Below are positions 43,773 to 54,307 of a DNA stretch of 64,000 bases, piece by piece. The stretch covers positions 62,001 to 126,000 of the forward strand of contig CAJXJK010000002.1 in the NCBI GenBank assembly GCA_913054135.1. Direction: 5' to 3'. Positions within the stretch are counted from its first letter, which is position 1, and every line of letters begins with the position of its first letter. Source of the DNA: an uncultured Flavobacteriales bacterium. GTDB lineage: Bacteria > Bacteroidota > Bacteroidia > Flavobacteriales_D > Crocinitomicaceae. The notes beneath the pieces were generated by a model. The model searched no databases and had not been told where the DNA came from. It saw nothing but the letters and a program-made list of their open reading frames with translations. Made by a program: the position numbers and the translations under genes.

Positions 43773-44185
43773 TCAAATTCTTTTGCCCATTATTATTCAT
43801 TCTTCTGCCCGTATTCTCTAATGCCCAAGGTGTTGACGGGGAGCTAGAAGGAAAATGGGAATTGTTTGAGATTATAGATAACATGACAGGTGATGTTATA
43901 AAGCCAGCACCTGTCTCTTCAAATAAAGACTTTAAATACTTCATTGAATTTCAAGACAACATTGTAAAGTACAATTTGGATATTAATAAGTGTTCAAATG
44001 AAATAATAGTTAAGAAGGATAGAACTATAGAGTTCAAGTACTTTTCAGAATGCACTGAAATATGCTGTGATGAGGAATTTTCTAAGATCTTAACTTATGA
44101 AGATTGCACGAATTACATCATTAAGGATAAGAAAACTTTAATATTGATATCAGAAGATCGCATCTTCTATTTCTCAAAGGGATAA
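43769..44185 (+). CDS. Small secreted protein, lipocalin-like
   Basis: A 138-residue protein with a signal peptide (MIKFFCPLLFILLPVFSNAQ). The mature part opens with LEGKWELFEIID, typical of small beta-barrel lipocalin-like domains in Bacteroidota, and includes four cysteines in a short region (KCSN..., ECTEICC, EDC) that may form disulfides. No enzyme motif is visible. It is translationally coupled to the flavoprotein, which is cytoplasmic, so the functional link is unclear. Confidence 0.75.
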   Translation: MIKFFCPLLFILLPVFSNAQGVDGELEGKWELFEIIDNMTGDVIKPAPVSSNKDFKYFIEFQDNIVKYNLDINKCSNEIIVKKDRTIEFKYFSECTEICCDEEFSKILTYEDCTNYIIKDKKTLILISEDRIFYFSKG

Positions 44186-44214
44186 AAAAAAAGCCCTCTC
44201 GTTTGAGAAGGCTT
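44184..44214 (-). terminator. Terminator of rplS
   Basis: On the minus strand AAGCCTTCTC-AAAC-GAGAGGGCTT has one mismatch in a 10-bp stem and is followed by eight T. It lies 24 bases beyond the rplS stop and may also end the convergent transcript. Confidence 0.85.
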
Positions 44215-44238
44215 CTTAAATATATTAATTGGGAGAGA

Positions 44239-44604
44239 TTACTTTCCAGCAACCGCTCTTCTTTTTTCTCTAATTCTCGCAGCCTTACCTCTTCTATCTC
44301 TGAAGTAGTAAATTCTTGCTCTTCTTACAGCACCAACTTTATTCACCTCAATTTTCTCAATGAATGGAGATTTTACTGGGAAGATTCTTTCAACACCTAC
44401 GTTTCCTGAAATTTTTCTAATTGTAAAAGTTTCTGTTGAACCAGAACCCTTACGTTGGATAACAACTCCTTGAAAAAGCTGTACTCTCTCTTTGTTACCT
44501 TCTTTAATCTTATAGTGTACTGTAATTGTACTACCCGCACCAAATTCTGGTAATTTAACTCCTTCTACCAATGTATCCTGTACGTCTTTTATTATGCTAT
44601 CCAT
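44239..44604 (-). CDS. rplS: 50S ribosomal protein L19
   Basis: A 121-residue protein of the usual L19 length. [32 protein letters not shown] is represented by the conserved core [15 protein letters not shown], followed by [18 protein letters not shown] and the basic C-terminus [21 protein letters not shown]. It lies at the 30S-50S interface. Here it is alone, with its own promoter and terminator, rather than in the rpsP-rimM-trmD-rplS operon of many bacteria. Confidence 0.98.
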   Translation of the reverse strand: MDSIIKDVQDTLVEGVKLPEFGAGSTITVHYKIKEGNKERVQLFQGVVIQRKGSGSTETFTIRKISGNVGVERIFPVKSPFIEKIEVNKVGAVRRARIYYFRDRRGKAARIREKRRAVAGK

Positions 44605-44674
44605 GACAAATTTCTTATTTCAATCCCTTAATTTCGGGGTGCAATATTACTAATAATTCCGTAAAAAACACATA

Positions 44675-44705
44675 CAAAAATAATATTTTTATTTTTCTTC
44701 ATCAA
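44675..44705 (-). promoter_or_regulatory. Promoter of rplS
   Basis: TTG (44703-44705) and TATTTTTG (44675-44682) are separated by 20 bases on the minus strand, matching the Bacteroidota consensus. It leaves a leader of about 65 bases before the start codon, enough for regulation. Confidence 0.55.
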
Positions 44706-44841
44706 CACTAATCTGCTAATAAGTTTGGCACAATTCGTGATTCTAAAGGTTTTAGAAGTGTAACTTAACATATAATTTGAGTTATTCTTATGCAAGAATT
44801 ACAAACCAGATTACCTAACGGTAGCAGCTAAAACCAGAATT

Positions 44842-45324
44842 ATGACCGTATTTAACAACAACAAGGCAAGAGCCCTTACGATTATCGGATTACTATTTTG
44901 TGCCAGTCTTTTTGGCCATCCGATTGATGATTATTATAAGACTTATAAAAATGACTCGGGAATGGAATCTAAAACTGTTCCTCCAAAATTAGCATCATTG
45001 ATGGTAGATGAAGATTATCCTGAAGCCATTGAAGTACTTAGAGCAATGAGCGCTTTAAAATATTTGAACTACTATGGTGATAAGGCAGACATTGAAAAAT
45101 ATGCCAGCAAAGCCATTGGAGCTAAAGGTGACTACAAAGAACTCTTAAATGATGTTGATGGGTCAAGAACAGTTAATGTTTATGGAGTTAAGAAAAAAGG
45201 TAAGGTTAGAAAAATCATAGCCGTAGTTCAAACCAAATCTCAGTTTTTACTCTTGATTGGAAAAGGAAAATTGACTAAAAAGCATATCGCTTCATTGCCT
45301 GCTCTATCAAAGGAGATTCAATAA
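44842..45324 (+). CDS. DUF4252-like secreted protein
   Basis: A 160-residue protein with a signal peptide (RALTIIGLLFCASLFGHP). The mature part resembles DUF4252: DDYYKTYKNDSGMESKTVPPKLASLM at its start, shown here only as DYYKTYKNDSGMES, then a beta-alpha core and FLLLIGKGKLTKKHIASL near the end. Function unknown. Members often occur near ECF sigma factors in Bacteroidota, but none is visible here. The 237-base region between rplS and this gene holds the rplS promoter and a possible TAAGTTTG (44720-44727), and nothing else clear. Confidence 0.7.
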   Translation: MTVFNNNKARALTIIGLLFCASLFGHPIDDYYKTYKNDSGMESKTVPPKLASLMVDEDYPEAIEVLRAMSALKYLNYYGDKADIEKYASKAIGAKGDYKELLNDVDGSRTVNVYGVKKKGKVRKIIAVVQTKSQFLLLIGKGKLTKKHIASLPALSKEIQ

Positions 45325-45346
45325 GCACTAAAAATACAACAAACCG

Positions 45347-45386
45347 AAACGCTCTCATGGCTCAGCCTAGAGGGCGTTTTTTTTTA
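45347..45386 (+). terminator. Terminator of the DUF4252-like gene
   Basis: AAACGCTCT and AGAGGGCGTTT form an imperfect stem around a 12-13 base loop, followed directly by nine T. It is 23 bases beyond the stop codon. Confidence 0.7.
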
Positions 45387-45396
45387 TGGGGTGGAT

Positions 45397-48300
45397 TTAC
45401 TTATCAAATTGAAATCCAACTACGCAAACATCATCAATTTGCTCATGATCTCCCATCCAATCAACTAGATAATGATCTAAATGAGCTTTTTGTCCATCAA
45501 ACTCTTTGTTACAAATCTCAAGCAGAAGCTCTTTCATTTTCTTGACCTTCAATTTCTTTCCTCTCTCTCCACCAAACTGATCGGCGTAACCATCTGATGT
45601 CATATAGAATTTCAAGTCAGGTGTAAGGCTTATTTTATGCTCAGCAAATATTTGATCATCTGGCGTAAATCCTGCAACCGCTACCTTCGTGGCCTTAATC
45701 TCCGAAACCTCACCATTTTGGACAATCCACAAAGGTCTATTAGCACCTGAGTACAACATCTCCTTTGAATCCAAATCAATCGTACAAATAGCAGCATCCA
45801 TTCCATCTTTGGTGGATTCGGCTTGACCATCTTGTTTCAGTGATTTCTTAATTGCTCTACTTAGCTCTGCTAATATTAATCCCGGATTAGTAATCTTTCT
45901 CTCCTCTACAATAATGTTCAGTCTATCGGAACCAATCATACTCATAAATGCTCCTGGAACCCCATGTCCTGTACAATCAGCACAAATGATCACCAGTTTA
46001 TTATCAAGTTTTGTAAACCAATAGAAATCTCCAGAAACAATATCCTTCGGTCTGAACAGGACAAAAGACTGTGGAATCCACTTTTTCATCTCTTCTTCTA
46101 AAGGAAGAATTGCATTTTGAATTCTTTGGGCATAATTGATACTATCTTCAATCTCCTGCTTTTGCTCTCTTAACACTTCATTTTTTTCTGAAATCTCTCT
46201 AGTTCTTTCTTCTACCACTCCTTCTAACCAAAGATTTTTCTTCTTTAATCGAGCAGAAAACAACCTAAATCCGAAAAAGAAAAGCACTATCACACCCAAG
46301 CCATAAAGGATGAACGCCCATGTTGTTCTATACCAAGGAGGCAAAATTGTGAAGTGAATTGAATTCTCTTCTGACATTTCTCCGTAGATGTTTCTTCCCT
46401 TCACCTTAAATGTGTAATCGCCCTCGTGTAAATTTGTGAAATTAGCCTCTGTCTTACTACTCCATTTTGACCATTCTGCACTGTACCCCTCTAACTGATA
46501 TGAAAACTCTAAAGCATGCCCTCCTGTGAATGATGGTGCAGAAAATGCGAGGGCAATATCGTTGTAAGAATATTCCAATTCAATAGTTAATTCTTCAGGT
46601 TGATTTTCAAGGATTAATCCATTTTGATGGAAATTTCCGGCGAAGATTGTAGAATCAGAACCTGCAGTAAATTCTCTAATAAGCACGTTGACTTTATTAT
46701 CGTACTTCTTTACATTATTCTCTTCATAGCGGATTAGGCCATCAACAGTTCCTACCCACAACACCCCATCTTCTTCAAGGTAGAACTCATTTATCCTACC
46801 GAAGTCAATGCCTGCAAATGGTTTTTTTACAAACTTATCTTCATTCTTATCAAAGTATGCAATAGAATAATTATCCTCTGAATACCAATCTCTATCTTCA
46901 TTTGATTCTAAAAATAAGAATTGACCATCAGTCATTAAGTTGTGAAATAACTTCGTTTGAAACATTGCCATATAGTTCATTGGATCTTCTTGCTCTTCAG
47001 GAGTCAAGCCAACCTTCATTGCTTCTTCATCAAGAAAATAATCTAAACCTTCTTTAGAGCCAAACACCAAACTATCGTCATAAATCAAAGGCTTTCCTAG
47101 ATTATCCAAGAGCCCTTCAAAATCTCCGTACATTTCAGTACTGAATTTTTCTTGAGTCAAGTCTAACCTGTAAACTCCGTTAGCAGCAGTTCCGATCCAA
47201 ACCACAGCTGGGCTATTCGGATCTTCTACAATTCCTAAAACTGAACTAAAACTCGCATCATAAGTGTATTTCTCACTCATATCAAGACCGTACACTTTTA
47301 AACCAAATGATCCTCCAGAGACAATGAGCTCTTTGTTTGGTAGATACAAAATCTTATTCGCACTTTCTTGAGCAGTTGTTCTCAAGCTAAAGTGCACGCC
47401 ATCAGACGTCTGATAGATACCTCTAGAAGTTGCTACGAGAAGATTATCCTTGACCAATTCAAATCCCCAAACCTGTGCATTAATAAAACTTGAATTTTCA
47501 AAGATTTTTGCTCCATCTTTACTTTCTTTAAAAAGTCCATTAGAAGTTCCTAAGTACAACTCACCTTGAAAGCGTTGCATGGCTTGAACACTCCCGTCAA
47601 TACCATGCAGTGCTGAGTAAAAAGATAAAGGAGAGTAATAATCTATCATTGCCATACCATTGCCGGTACATACCCACAAGTTTTGGTCGCGATCTTGAAA
47701 TACACTTTTAATATCATTTGAACCTAACCCACTGTGCTTATCAAAATGATTCAACAGATTTCCTTGAGCATCAATAATATACAAGCCTGATGTAAAAGTT
47801 CCAAGAGCAAAATTGCCATCTGATAATTGAATAGAACCAAAAATTCCAAGTGAAGTAAGAGGTACTTTATTTCTATCTTCTAACTGCCTGAACTTTCTGT
47901 TCTTGTACTTCCACAACCCTATCTCTTGAGTAACCACCAAAAGTGAATCATCATGTAATTGATGTAAACCAAATACTCCAAGACCTCTTACATTCTCGGT
48001 CCCCTTCAATCTTTTTAAATCGCCATCTTCATATTTCACAATTCCAATTTCTCTTGCTCTTAAGTGAAAAAATCCATCCACCATGAAAGAAGTGTGAAAA
48101 GAAGAAGTTTCAGTTGGATATTCTGCGATTATTTTTTCTGTTTCAATATCATATTCAAAGAAAACAGATTGTGCTTGAAAGTACACCTTCTCAGAGGTTG
48201 TATGAATTGCCCAAATTTCAGAGAAAAAATTATCATCTTCAGGAATGTTGTCAAACAATGATTTATATTCTAATTCTCCGTTTTCGGTTCCGCTTAGATA

Positions 48301-48606
48301 TCCAAAATCACCCATGGTACCTACATATACCCTGCCTGTCGAATCAACACCTACAGCCCTAACATAAGAACCGGCTTGCACGTTAATGTAATTCCAGAAT
48401 TGACCATCAAACTCAATAACACCATTTCCACTTCCAAAGTACATCACTCCCCTATGATCTTGAGTTGCGCAATAGATTTCAGGATTGTATTCCTTACCAT
48501 AATCCCTTGTAGAAAAATTCTTGACAGTCGGCGCCAAATCTTGGCCAAATGAGACAAAGGATAATGCGGTAAAAAATGTTAGTAAAAGTAGGTTTCTGAT
48601 TGGCAT
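45397..48606 (-). CDS. Propeller/Y_Y_Y sensor with SpoIIE-type PP2C phosphatase
   Basis: A 1069-residue signalling protein with a signal peptide (MPIRNLLLLTFFTALSFVSFGQ). The periplasmic part has two-component-regulator propeller repeats (for example VYVGTMGDFGYLSG, LWVCTGNGMAMIDYYS, LWVGTVDGLIRYE), about 25-690. A Y_Y_Y domain follows at about 690-770 (GDYTFKVKGRNIYGE). One transmembrane helix (WAFILYGLGVIVLFFFGF) and a coiled coil lead to a SpoIIE/PP2C domain: VSGDFYWF and ADCTGHGVPGAFMSMIG bind the metals. It probably dephosphorylates a switch protein when a ligand binds outside. An in-frame ATG at 48621 is an alternative start, but adds an acidic residue to the signal peptide. Confidence 0.92.
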   Translation of the reverse strand: MPIRNLLLLTFFTALSFVSFGQDLAPTVKNFSTRDYGKEYNPEIYCATQDHRGVMYFGSGNGVIEFDGQFWNYINVQAGSYVRAVGVDSTGRVYVGTMGDFGYLSGTENGELEYKSLFDNIPEDDNFFSEIWAIHTTSEKVYFQAQSVFFEYDIETEKIIAEYPTETSSFHTSFMVDGFFHLRAREIGIVKYEDGDLKRLKGTENVRGLGVFGLHQLHDDSLLVVTQEIGLWKYKNRKFRQLEDRNKVPLTSLGIFGSIQLSDGNFALGTFTSGLYIIDAQGNLLNHFDKHSGLGSNDIKSVFQDRDQNLWVCTGNGMAMIDYYSPLSFYSALHGIDGSVQAMQRFQGELYLGTSNGLFKESKDGAKIFENSSFINAQVWGFELVKDNLLVATSRGIYQTSDGVHFSLRTTAQESANKILYLPNKELIVSGGSFGLKVYGLDMSEKYTYDASFSSVLGIVEDPNSPAVVWIGTAANGVYRLDLTQEKFSTEMYGDFEGLLDNLGKPLIYDDSLVFGSKEGLDYFLDEEAMKVGLTPEEQEDPMNYMAMFQTKLFHNLMTDGQFLFLESNEDRDWYSEDNYSIAYFDKNEDKFVKKPFAGIDFGRINEFYLEEDGVLWVGTVDGLIRYEENNVKKYDNKVNVLIREFTAGSDSTIFAGNFHQNGLILENQPEELTIELEYSYNDIALAFSAPSFTGGHALEFSYQLEGYSAEWSKWSSKTEANFTNLHEGDYTFKVKGRNIYGEMSEENSIHFTILPPWYRTTWAFILYGLGVIVLFFFGFRLFSARLKKKNLWLEGVVEERTREISEKNEVLREQKQEIEDSINYAQRIQNAILPLEEEMKKWIPQSFVLFRPKDIVSGDFYWFTKLDNKLVIICADCTGHGVPGAFMSMIGSDRLNIIVEERKITNPGLILAELSRAIKKSLKQDGQAESTKDGMDAAICTIDLDSKEMLYSGANRPLWIVQNGEVSEIKATKVAVAGFTPDDQIFAEHKISLTPDLKFYMTSDGYADQFGGERGKKLKVKKMKELLLEICNKEFDGQKAHLDHYLVDWMGDHEQIDDVCVVGFQFDK

Positions 48607-48634
48607 TTTTTCAAAGGGCATACATTATATTTAT

Positions 48635-48642
48635 CAAAAATA
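48635..48642 (-). promoter_or_regulatory. -7 element (TATTTTTG) of the sensor phosphatase gene
   Basis: An exact TAnnTTTG match on the minus strand lies 13 bases before ATG 48621 and 28 before ATG 48606. It sits in the 27-base gap to the divergent pyrophosphohydrolase gene. Confidence 0.45.
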
Positions 48643-48648
48643 ACAAAA

Positions 48649-49050
48649 ATGGCTAAAGAGATAACTTTAAATGAGGTGATTGCGCATGTTGAGAAATTTC
48701 ATGATTCTTTTAAGATAGGAAATAATTATGCCCCAACAACAGAATTATCAGATGATGAAATTCTATTGAGGTACAAACTCATGCGTGAAGAGAATGAAGA
48801 ATATTTGGAGGCGGCTCAAAACAGTGACCTAGTTGAAATAGCAGACGCTTTGGGTGATCAGTTATATATTCTGTGCGGAACCATCTTAAAACATGGGATG
48901 CAACATAAGATTGCAGAAGTGTTTGAAGAGATTCAAAGAAGTAACATGAGCAAACTTGATAAGGATGGAAATCCGATTTATCGTGAAGATGGTAAAGTTT
49001 TGAAGTCAGACCAGTATTTCAAGCCAAATATTGCTTCAATTTTATCTTGA
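48649..49050 (+). CDS. MazG/PRA-PH-like nucleotide pyrophosphohydrolase
   Basis: A 133-residue all-alpha protein. The metal-binding motif EENEEYLEA followed by EIADALGDQLY fits the EExxE-x(n)-ExxD pattern of the MazG/HisE superfamily. Such enzymes hydrolyse (d)NTPs or phosphoribosyl nucleotides to the monophosphate and pyrophosphate. Similar single-domain proteins are found in phages and bacteria and may act in nucleotide-pool cleansing. It is not with his genes, so HisE function is unlikely. Divergent from the sensor phosphatase; 9-base convergent overlap with the next gene. Confidence 0.85.
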   Translation: MAKEITLNEVIAHVEKFHDSFKIGNNYAPTTELSDDEILLRYKLMREENEEYLEAAQNSDLVEIADALGDQLYILCGTILKHGMQHKIAEVFEEIQRSNMSKLDKDGNPIYREDGKVLKSDQYFKPNIASILS

Positions 49051-49455
49051 GGTGGAAACACCTGATTTCCAAGTATATTTTTTCTCAATTCGATCAGATT
49101 TTCTGCCCTGAACCGCATAAAGTAAGATAAATAGACAGATTAGAAAGAGAACAAAAAAGCCTGCTGTCATTAATTGTCTTGTTAAATCAAATTGGCTTAA
49201 CATTATGTGAACTGATATTTCAATTATAGGAATCAGAAGAAATAGCAAGACGGCGTTTCTTTTGAAGTTTGAAATCTTTAGAATGATGTTTGCGTTCTTT
49301 TCAATCCAGTTTTCTCTATCGACAATTTTGTCAGTTTTTGGTTCAGAGATCTTAGACTTTTCTTGTACCAAAACGCTCAAACGATCATAGACTCTTGTCA
49401 AATAATACAAGTAGACTAAGATGCTGATAACATATATCCAAGTGTGTCCTTCCAT
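49042..49455 (-). CDS. Small membrane protein of unknown function
   Basis: A 137-residue protein with three predicted transmembrane segments: one at the N-terminus (WIYVISILVYLYYLTRVY) and two later (NAVLLFLLIPIIEISVHIML; GFFVLFLICLFILLYAV). A basic tail ends it. I do not recognise a family. I chose ATG 49455, with GGAG 11 bases upstream, over GTG 49491. It lies between the pyrophosphohydrolase (9-base overlap) and the gyrB terminator. Confidence 0.65.
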   Translation of the reverse strand: MEGHTWIYVISILVYLYYLTRVYDRLSVLVQEKSKISEPKTDKIVDRENWIEKNANIILKISNFKRNAVLLFLLIPIIEISVHIMLSQFDLTRQLMTAGFFVLFLICLFILLYAVQGRKSDRIEKKYTWKSGVSTSR

Positions 49456-49569
49456 AACTATAACTGCTCCAAATATACTGGAAACCAGCACCTAAAGTTA
49501 CAAGTTGTTGTGTTTTGAACAAATTTTCAGAACAAAAGTTTAATTTTTCATTCTCCTAAAAATAAAAAG

Positions 49570-49600
49570 ACCCTTCCAAAAATGAATTGGAAAGGCCTTT
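49570..49600 (-). terminator. Terminator of gyrB
   Basis: On the minus strand AAAGGCCTTTCCAATT pairs with GGAAGGGTCTTT, with GU pairs and a mismatch, and then a T-rich run (TTTTTATTTTT). It lies about 25 bases beyond the stop. Confidence 0.7.
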
Positions 49601-49624
49601 CTAACTTAAATTAAAGTCTTAAAA

Positions 49625-51583
<1,959 letters not shown>

Positions 51584-51628
51584 TTATTATAAATCCCCCG
51601 TAAAAAAGTCAATTTTTCACAAGGCAAA

Positions 51629-51636
51629 CAAAGATA
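51629..51636 (-). promoter_or_regulatory. -7 element (TATCTTTG) of gyrB
   Basis: An exact TAnnTTTG match on the minus strand lies about 51 bases before the gyrB ATG; no clear -33 box. The 317-base gap to the next gene also holds a 33-codon reading frame (51708-51809) with no support. A near -7 match, TATTTTTA, is seen just before 51895, and nothing else. Confidence 0.5.
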
Positions 51637-51894
51637 CGAATCGACCTATTTTTTATGGTTGAATTTGAACGGATTTATAAGTAGTTTTCAACAGGTAATT
51701 AACACTTATGAACATTATTAAAGATTGGTCTTCACAAAAGACTCAAATTCAACTTTTAATCGAAAAAGAACAGAAGAAATTCTTCTCTAAAAAGAGTTCT
51801 GAAATATGAGAATGAACAGTTCGTTGTGCCAATTGTTTATTAATTCGAAATACATCTTTAAACAAATGACTATTTTTACGCCAAATTAAAATCA

Positions 51895-52965
51895 ATGAAA
51901 CCAACTTTTCACACACTCAATATAAAGGATATCAAAAAAGAAACTGCAGATTCTGTTTCAATTGCATTCGATATTCCTGAAAATTTAAAAGGTGATTATT
52001 CTTTCATCCCTGGACAATATTTGACTTTAAAAGCAGATATCAAAGGAGAGGATGTTAGAAGATCTTATTCAATCTCTTCTGCACTTTCAGAAGGTGAATT
52101 GAGAGTTGCGATTAAGCAAGTTGAAAACGGGAAGTTCTCAACTTACGCTTGTCACGAACTTCAGGCCGGACAAAGCATGGATGTGATGACTCCACAAGGA
52201 GGATTTAAAGTTGAAACAAATGCAGCTAATGCAAACAATTACGTTTTCTATGCGGCAGGTTCAGGAATCACTCCTGTTCTTTCAATGGTTAGAACAATCC
52301 TAGAGACTGAAAGCAATAGTAATGTATTTTTATACTACGGAAATAAGACAGCTGAATTGACAATCTTCAAATCAGAGCTAGATGCGCTCGCTTCTAAGTA
52401 TTCAAACTTCACATTGAGATACATCTTAAGTAAAGAAGAAAGCGGAGACGCTAATACAAATGGAAGAATTGACGCCGCAAAATGTGCTCACTTTTATTCA
52501 GCTGAAATTGAGGGGAATGAAATTAAAGGTGTATATGCTTGTGGACCTGAATCAATGATTGATACAATTAAGGATTTTTATACATCAAAAGGACTTAAAG
52601 ACAAAGTTCACTTTGAGTTATTTACTACTCCAGTAGCTGCGGCTGATGAAACTTCTACCGAAGCTGATGATTCAGTTGAAGTAAATGCTGAAGTAACTGT
52701 TATTATTGATGACGAAGAATACTCATTTCCTTTAGCTACTTCAGGAAAAGATGTTCTATCTGCAGCACAAGATGTTGATGCTGACGTACCTTTCTCTTGT
52801 AAAGGAGGAGTTTGTTGTACTTGTAGAGCCAAGGTGATGGAAGGCAAAGTAAAAATGTCATTAAATTTTGCCCTTGAAGAGGACGAAGTAGCTGATGGAT
52901 TTGTACTGACATGTCAATCGCACCCTATCACAGAAAAAGTCGTTATCTCGTTTGACGAATACTAA
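51895..52965 (+). CDS. PaaE-like ferredoxin-NAD(P)H reductase
   Basis: A 356-residue protein with three domains: FAD-binding (RRSYSISSA, about 55-65), NAD(P)-binding (FYAAGSGITPVLSMVR, about 115-130) and a C-terminal plant-type [2Fe-2S] ferredoxin with CKGGVCCTCRAKV plus a distant LTCQSHP giving the four cysteines. This is the architecture of PaaE/PaaK, the reductase of phenylacetyl-CoA epoxidase, and of related hydroxylase reductases. No paaABCD genes are nearby, so it probably serves another oxygenase or desaturase. It ends 4 bases before the SDR gene. Confidence 0.88.
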   Translation: MKPTFHTLNIKDIKKETADSVSIAFDIPENLKGDYSFIPGQYLTLKADIKGEDVRRSYSISSALSEGELRVAIKQVENGKFSTYACHELQAGQSMDVMTPQGGFKVETNAANANNYVFYAAGSGITPVLSMVRTILETESNSNVFLYYGNKTAELTIFKSELDALASKYSNFTLRYILSKEESGDANTNGRIDAAKCAHFYSAEIEGNEIKGVYACGPESMIDTIKDFYTSKGLKDKVHFELFTTPVAAADETSTEADDSVEVNAEVTVIIDDEEYSFPLATSGKDVLSAAQDVDADVPFSCKGGVCCTCRAKVMEGKVKMSLNFALEEDEVADGFVLTCQSHPITEKVVISFDEY

Positions 52966-52969
52966 TCGT

Positions 52970-53653
52970 ATGAAGAACATTGTTATTGTTGGCGCTAGTC
53001 GCGGAATAGGGAAAGAATTAGTAAAACAACTTTCTGCCAATCACAATGTTCTAGCATTTTCTAGAAACAAAGAAAGGCTGCTAGCTCTTTCAAAAGAGAC
53101 CGGAGCAAAGGTTCAGGACATTGATTTGACTTCTGAATTATTTAAGACTGAGTTTACCGAGAGCATTACAAATCACTTTAAGACGGTTGACGTTTTAATA
53201 AATAATGCCGGATACCTAGTTAATAAACCTTTTCTTGAAACTACCTTAGAAGACATTAAAAAGACATTTGAAACAAATGTTTTTGGATTAATTCAGAGCT
53301 CCCAAGCAATTATACCTTTCATGGAAAGCAATGGAGGGCATATCGTAAACATTGGATCTATTGGTGGAGTTCAAGGTTCAGTTAAGTTTCCTGGGATTGG
53401 AGTTTACAGCTCATCAAAAGCGGCTGTGACCGGATACACTGAATGTCTGGCTGAAGAATTGAAAGAAACAAACATCCAGGTCAATTCTTTGGCGTTAGGA
53501 GCGGTTCAAACAGAAATGTTAGCCGAAGCATTCCCTGGATATGAGGCACCTACTAGTCCAGAAGAAATGGCAGAATTTATTGCAAATTTCTCTCTGAACA
53601 GTAATAAATGGATGCACGGAAAAATTATTCCTGTGTCAAAATCTACTCCTTAA
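52970..53653 (+). CDS. Short-chain dehydrogenase/reductase (SDR)
   Basis: A 227-residue Rossmann-fold enzyme. The cofactor motif is VGASRGIGKEL, then NNAGY, the active-site serine in NIGSIGGVQGS and the catalytic YSSSK. All features of classical SDRs are present, but the substrate is not predictable. I use ATG 52970, 4 bases after the reductase stop, rather than TTG 52952, because the Rossmann fold begins immediately after it. Operon with the PaaE-like reductase and probably the MOSC gene, 11 bases downstream. Confidence 0.9.
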   Translation: MKNIVIVGASRGIGKELVKQLSANHNVLAFSRNKERLLALSKETGAKVQDIDLTSELFKTEFTESITNHFKTVDVLINNAGYLVNKPFLETTLEDIKKTFETNVFGLIQSSQAIIPFMESNGGHIVNIGSIGGVQGSVKFPGIGVYSSSKAAVTGYTECLAEELKETNIQVNSLALGAVQTEMLAEAFPGYEAPTSPEEMAEFIANFSLNSNKWMHGKIIPVSKSTP

Positions 53654-53664
53654 TTCCTGTCTTA

Positions 53665-54303
53665 ATGAAAGTTGTATCAGTCAATCTTGGAGTAAAGAAA
53701 TCTGTCAATTGGAGAGGAAAAGAAGTTGAAACAGGAATTTTCAAGTATCCAACCAATTCATCTATTAGACTAGGAAAAGAAGATGTTGAAGATGACCAGG
53801 TAATTGAGCGAAAGTATCATGGAGGAATCGACAAAGCTTGTTACATCTATTCTGCAGATCATTATCCTTATTGGGAGCAACTTTATCCTGAATTAAACTT
53901 TCAGCCAGGAATGTTCGGAGAAAACATAACAATCGAAGGCTTAGATGAAACGCAGATATTTATTGGAGATATCTTTCAAATTGGAGAAGCAAAAGTTGAA
54001 GTATCTCAGCCAAGAGAACCGTGTTATAAATTGGGGTTTCGATTTAATACCCAAAAGGTACTCAAGCAATTCTTGAACACTCTTTACTCTGGGATTTATT
54101 TAAGAGTTATTGAAGAAGGAGAAGTCAAAGTAGGAGACAAATTGGAGCTTATCGAAAAGGGATATGATTATGCGAATTTAGCAGAGTGCTATAGATTAGC
54201 TTTTCATTCAAAACCTGAAGAAACTGACGCCATCAGAAGAATTTTGAGTATTGAGGGTTTACCCTCAGGGTTCACAAAAACTCTTTCGAAAAGAATTAAG
54301 TAG
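53665..54303 (+). CDS. MOSC domain-containing protein (YiiM-like)
   Basis: A 212-residue protein of the MOSC family: VVSVNLGVKKSV at the start, YHGGIDKACYIYSADHY, FGENITIEGL, and the conserved cysteine in QPREPCYKLGFRF that binds the molybdenum cofactor in relatives. YiiM-type proteins are linked to detoxification of N-hydroxylated base analogues. No other molybdenum-cofactor genes are here. I use the ATG at 53665; longer in-frame extensions from 53608 overlap the SDR gene and add non-family sequence. Confidence 0.9.
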   Translation: MKVVSVNLGVKKSVNWRGKEVETGIFKYPTNSSIRLGKEDVEDDQVIERKYHGGIDKACYIYSADHYPYWEQLYPELNFQPGMFGENITIEGLDETQIFIGDIFQIGEAKVEVSQPREPCYKLGFRFNTQKVLKQFLNTLYSGIYLRVIEEGEVKVGDKLELIEKGYDYANLAECYRLAFHSKPEETDAIRRILSIEGLPSGFTKTLSKRIK

Positions 54304-54307
54304 CTGT

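Noticed and set aside
44203-44409. A 68-codon frame antisense to rplS
   Set aside because: It lies wholly opposite a strongly conserved ribosomal protein gene and has no family resemblance.
45357-45545. A plus-strand reading frame beginning MAQPRGRFFLW at the DUF4252 gene terminator
   Set aside because: It consists of the terminator hairpin and antisense of the sensor phosphatase gene.
51708-51809. A 33-codon reading frame between gyrB and the PaaE-like gene
   Set aside because: No ribosome binding site, no recognisable product and AT-rich composition; reading frames of this length are expected by chance.
51895-52965. Calling the reductase a phenylacetate-degradation enzyme
   Set aside because: Architecture matches, but no other paa genes are present, so the pathway is not supported here.
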